From assembly GCA_017629415.1 (NCBI GenBank), contig JAGBXG010000060.1, positions 1-5,714 of the forward strand: a DNA stretch of 5,714 nt. Reading direction: 5' to 3'. Below, piece by piece: positions 5,681 through 5,714 of the stretch. Positions within the stretch are counted from its first letter, which is position 1, and each line of letters opens with the position of its first letter. A program made the translations under genes and the position numbers. The stretch comes from Pseudomonadota bacterium (lineage in GTDB: Bacteria; Myxococcota; Bradymonadia; UBA4248). The notes under the pieces are model-generated. The model saw only the letters and a list, made by a program, of their open reading frames with translations, did not search any database and had not been told where the DNA came from.

Positions 5681-5714
5681 AGGGGGCCAAGCCCCCTACG
5701 CCGCTATTTGCAAG
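5681..5714. repeat. G/C hairpin and start of a likely dispersed repeat, cut by window end
   Basis: AGGGGGC (5681-5687) pairs perfectly with GCCCCCT (5691-5697) around a CAA loop. Neither strand has a following U run, which argues against a terminator. The sequence continues TACGCCGCTATTTGCAAG to the edge, sharing TACGCCG and CTATTTGC with the double hairpin at 3033-3099. The element probably continues beyond the window. It sits upstream of the lipid kinase. Confidence 0.45.

Noticed and set aside
5681..5697. G/C hairpin as an intrinsic terminator of a gene to the right
   Set aside because: There is no T run after the stem on either strand, and the neighbouring sequence matches the repeat-like element instead.

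Overview
The window carries four protein-coding genes. Two tandem eukaryotic-type Ser/Thr protein kinase genes lie on the minus strand (1-1036, cut by the window edge, and 1078-2904). A divergent plus-strand gene encodes a modular cell-wall-type cysteine peptidase (3315-4586). A convergent minus-strand gene encodes a diacylglycerol/lipid kinase of the YegS/DagK family (4682-5602). The base composition is moderately AT-rich by eye. Good AAGGAG-type ribosome sites, a TTG start, an SH3b + peptidoglycan-binding + C39-like peptidase architecture and the style of the DagK motifs all fit a low-GC Gram-positive, most likely an anaerobic Clostridia-type gut bacterium. This is inference: no rRNA or marker gene is present, and eukaryotic-type kinases also occur in Myxococcota, Bradymonadota and Cyanobacteria.

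Layout. (1) 1-2904: a kinase operon transcribed leftward with a 41-bp gap. The promoter-proximal kinase (608 aa) has a kinase domain, two membrane segments and a cytosolic-looking C-terminal domain, and it has a His in place of the metal-binding Asn of the catalytic loop. The second kinase (at least 345 aa) has a complete set of kinase motifs followed by one membrane segment. Both genes contain an in-frame run of eight G on the coding strand inside the same 13-nt sequence. (2) 2905-3314: a 410-bp divergent intergenic region. It holds two abutting bulged hairpins (3033-3099), a possible short leader ORF with an overlapping inverted repeat in front of the kinases, and a sigma-70/A-type promoter candidate for the peptidase. 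(3) 3315-4586: the peptidase, with SH3b, two PG_binding_1 repeats that are very similar at DNA level, and a C39-like domain, but no signal peptide. (4) 4592-4629: a perfect 17-bp-stem terminator between convergent genes, able to work in both directions. (5) 4682-5602: the lipid kinase, starting at TTG with a short ORF overlapping its start. (6) 5632-5714: a G/C hairpin that begins what looks like another copy of the dispersed repeat seen at 3033-3099.

How the parts may relate: membrane-attached Ser/Thr kinases in Gram-positives commonly regulate cell-wall metabolism. A wall-directed hydrolase divergently placed from two kinases is consistent with that but does not prove a link. The lipid kinase is separated by a strong terminator and is probably independent. 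The points most worth a second look are the paired G8 tracts (possible phase variation), the degenerate catalytic loop of the first kinase, the leaderless peptidase, and the hairpin repeat family.
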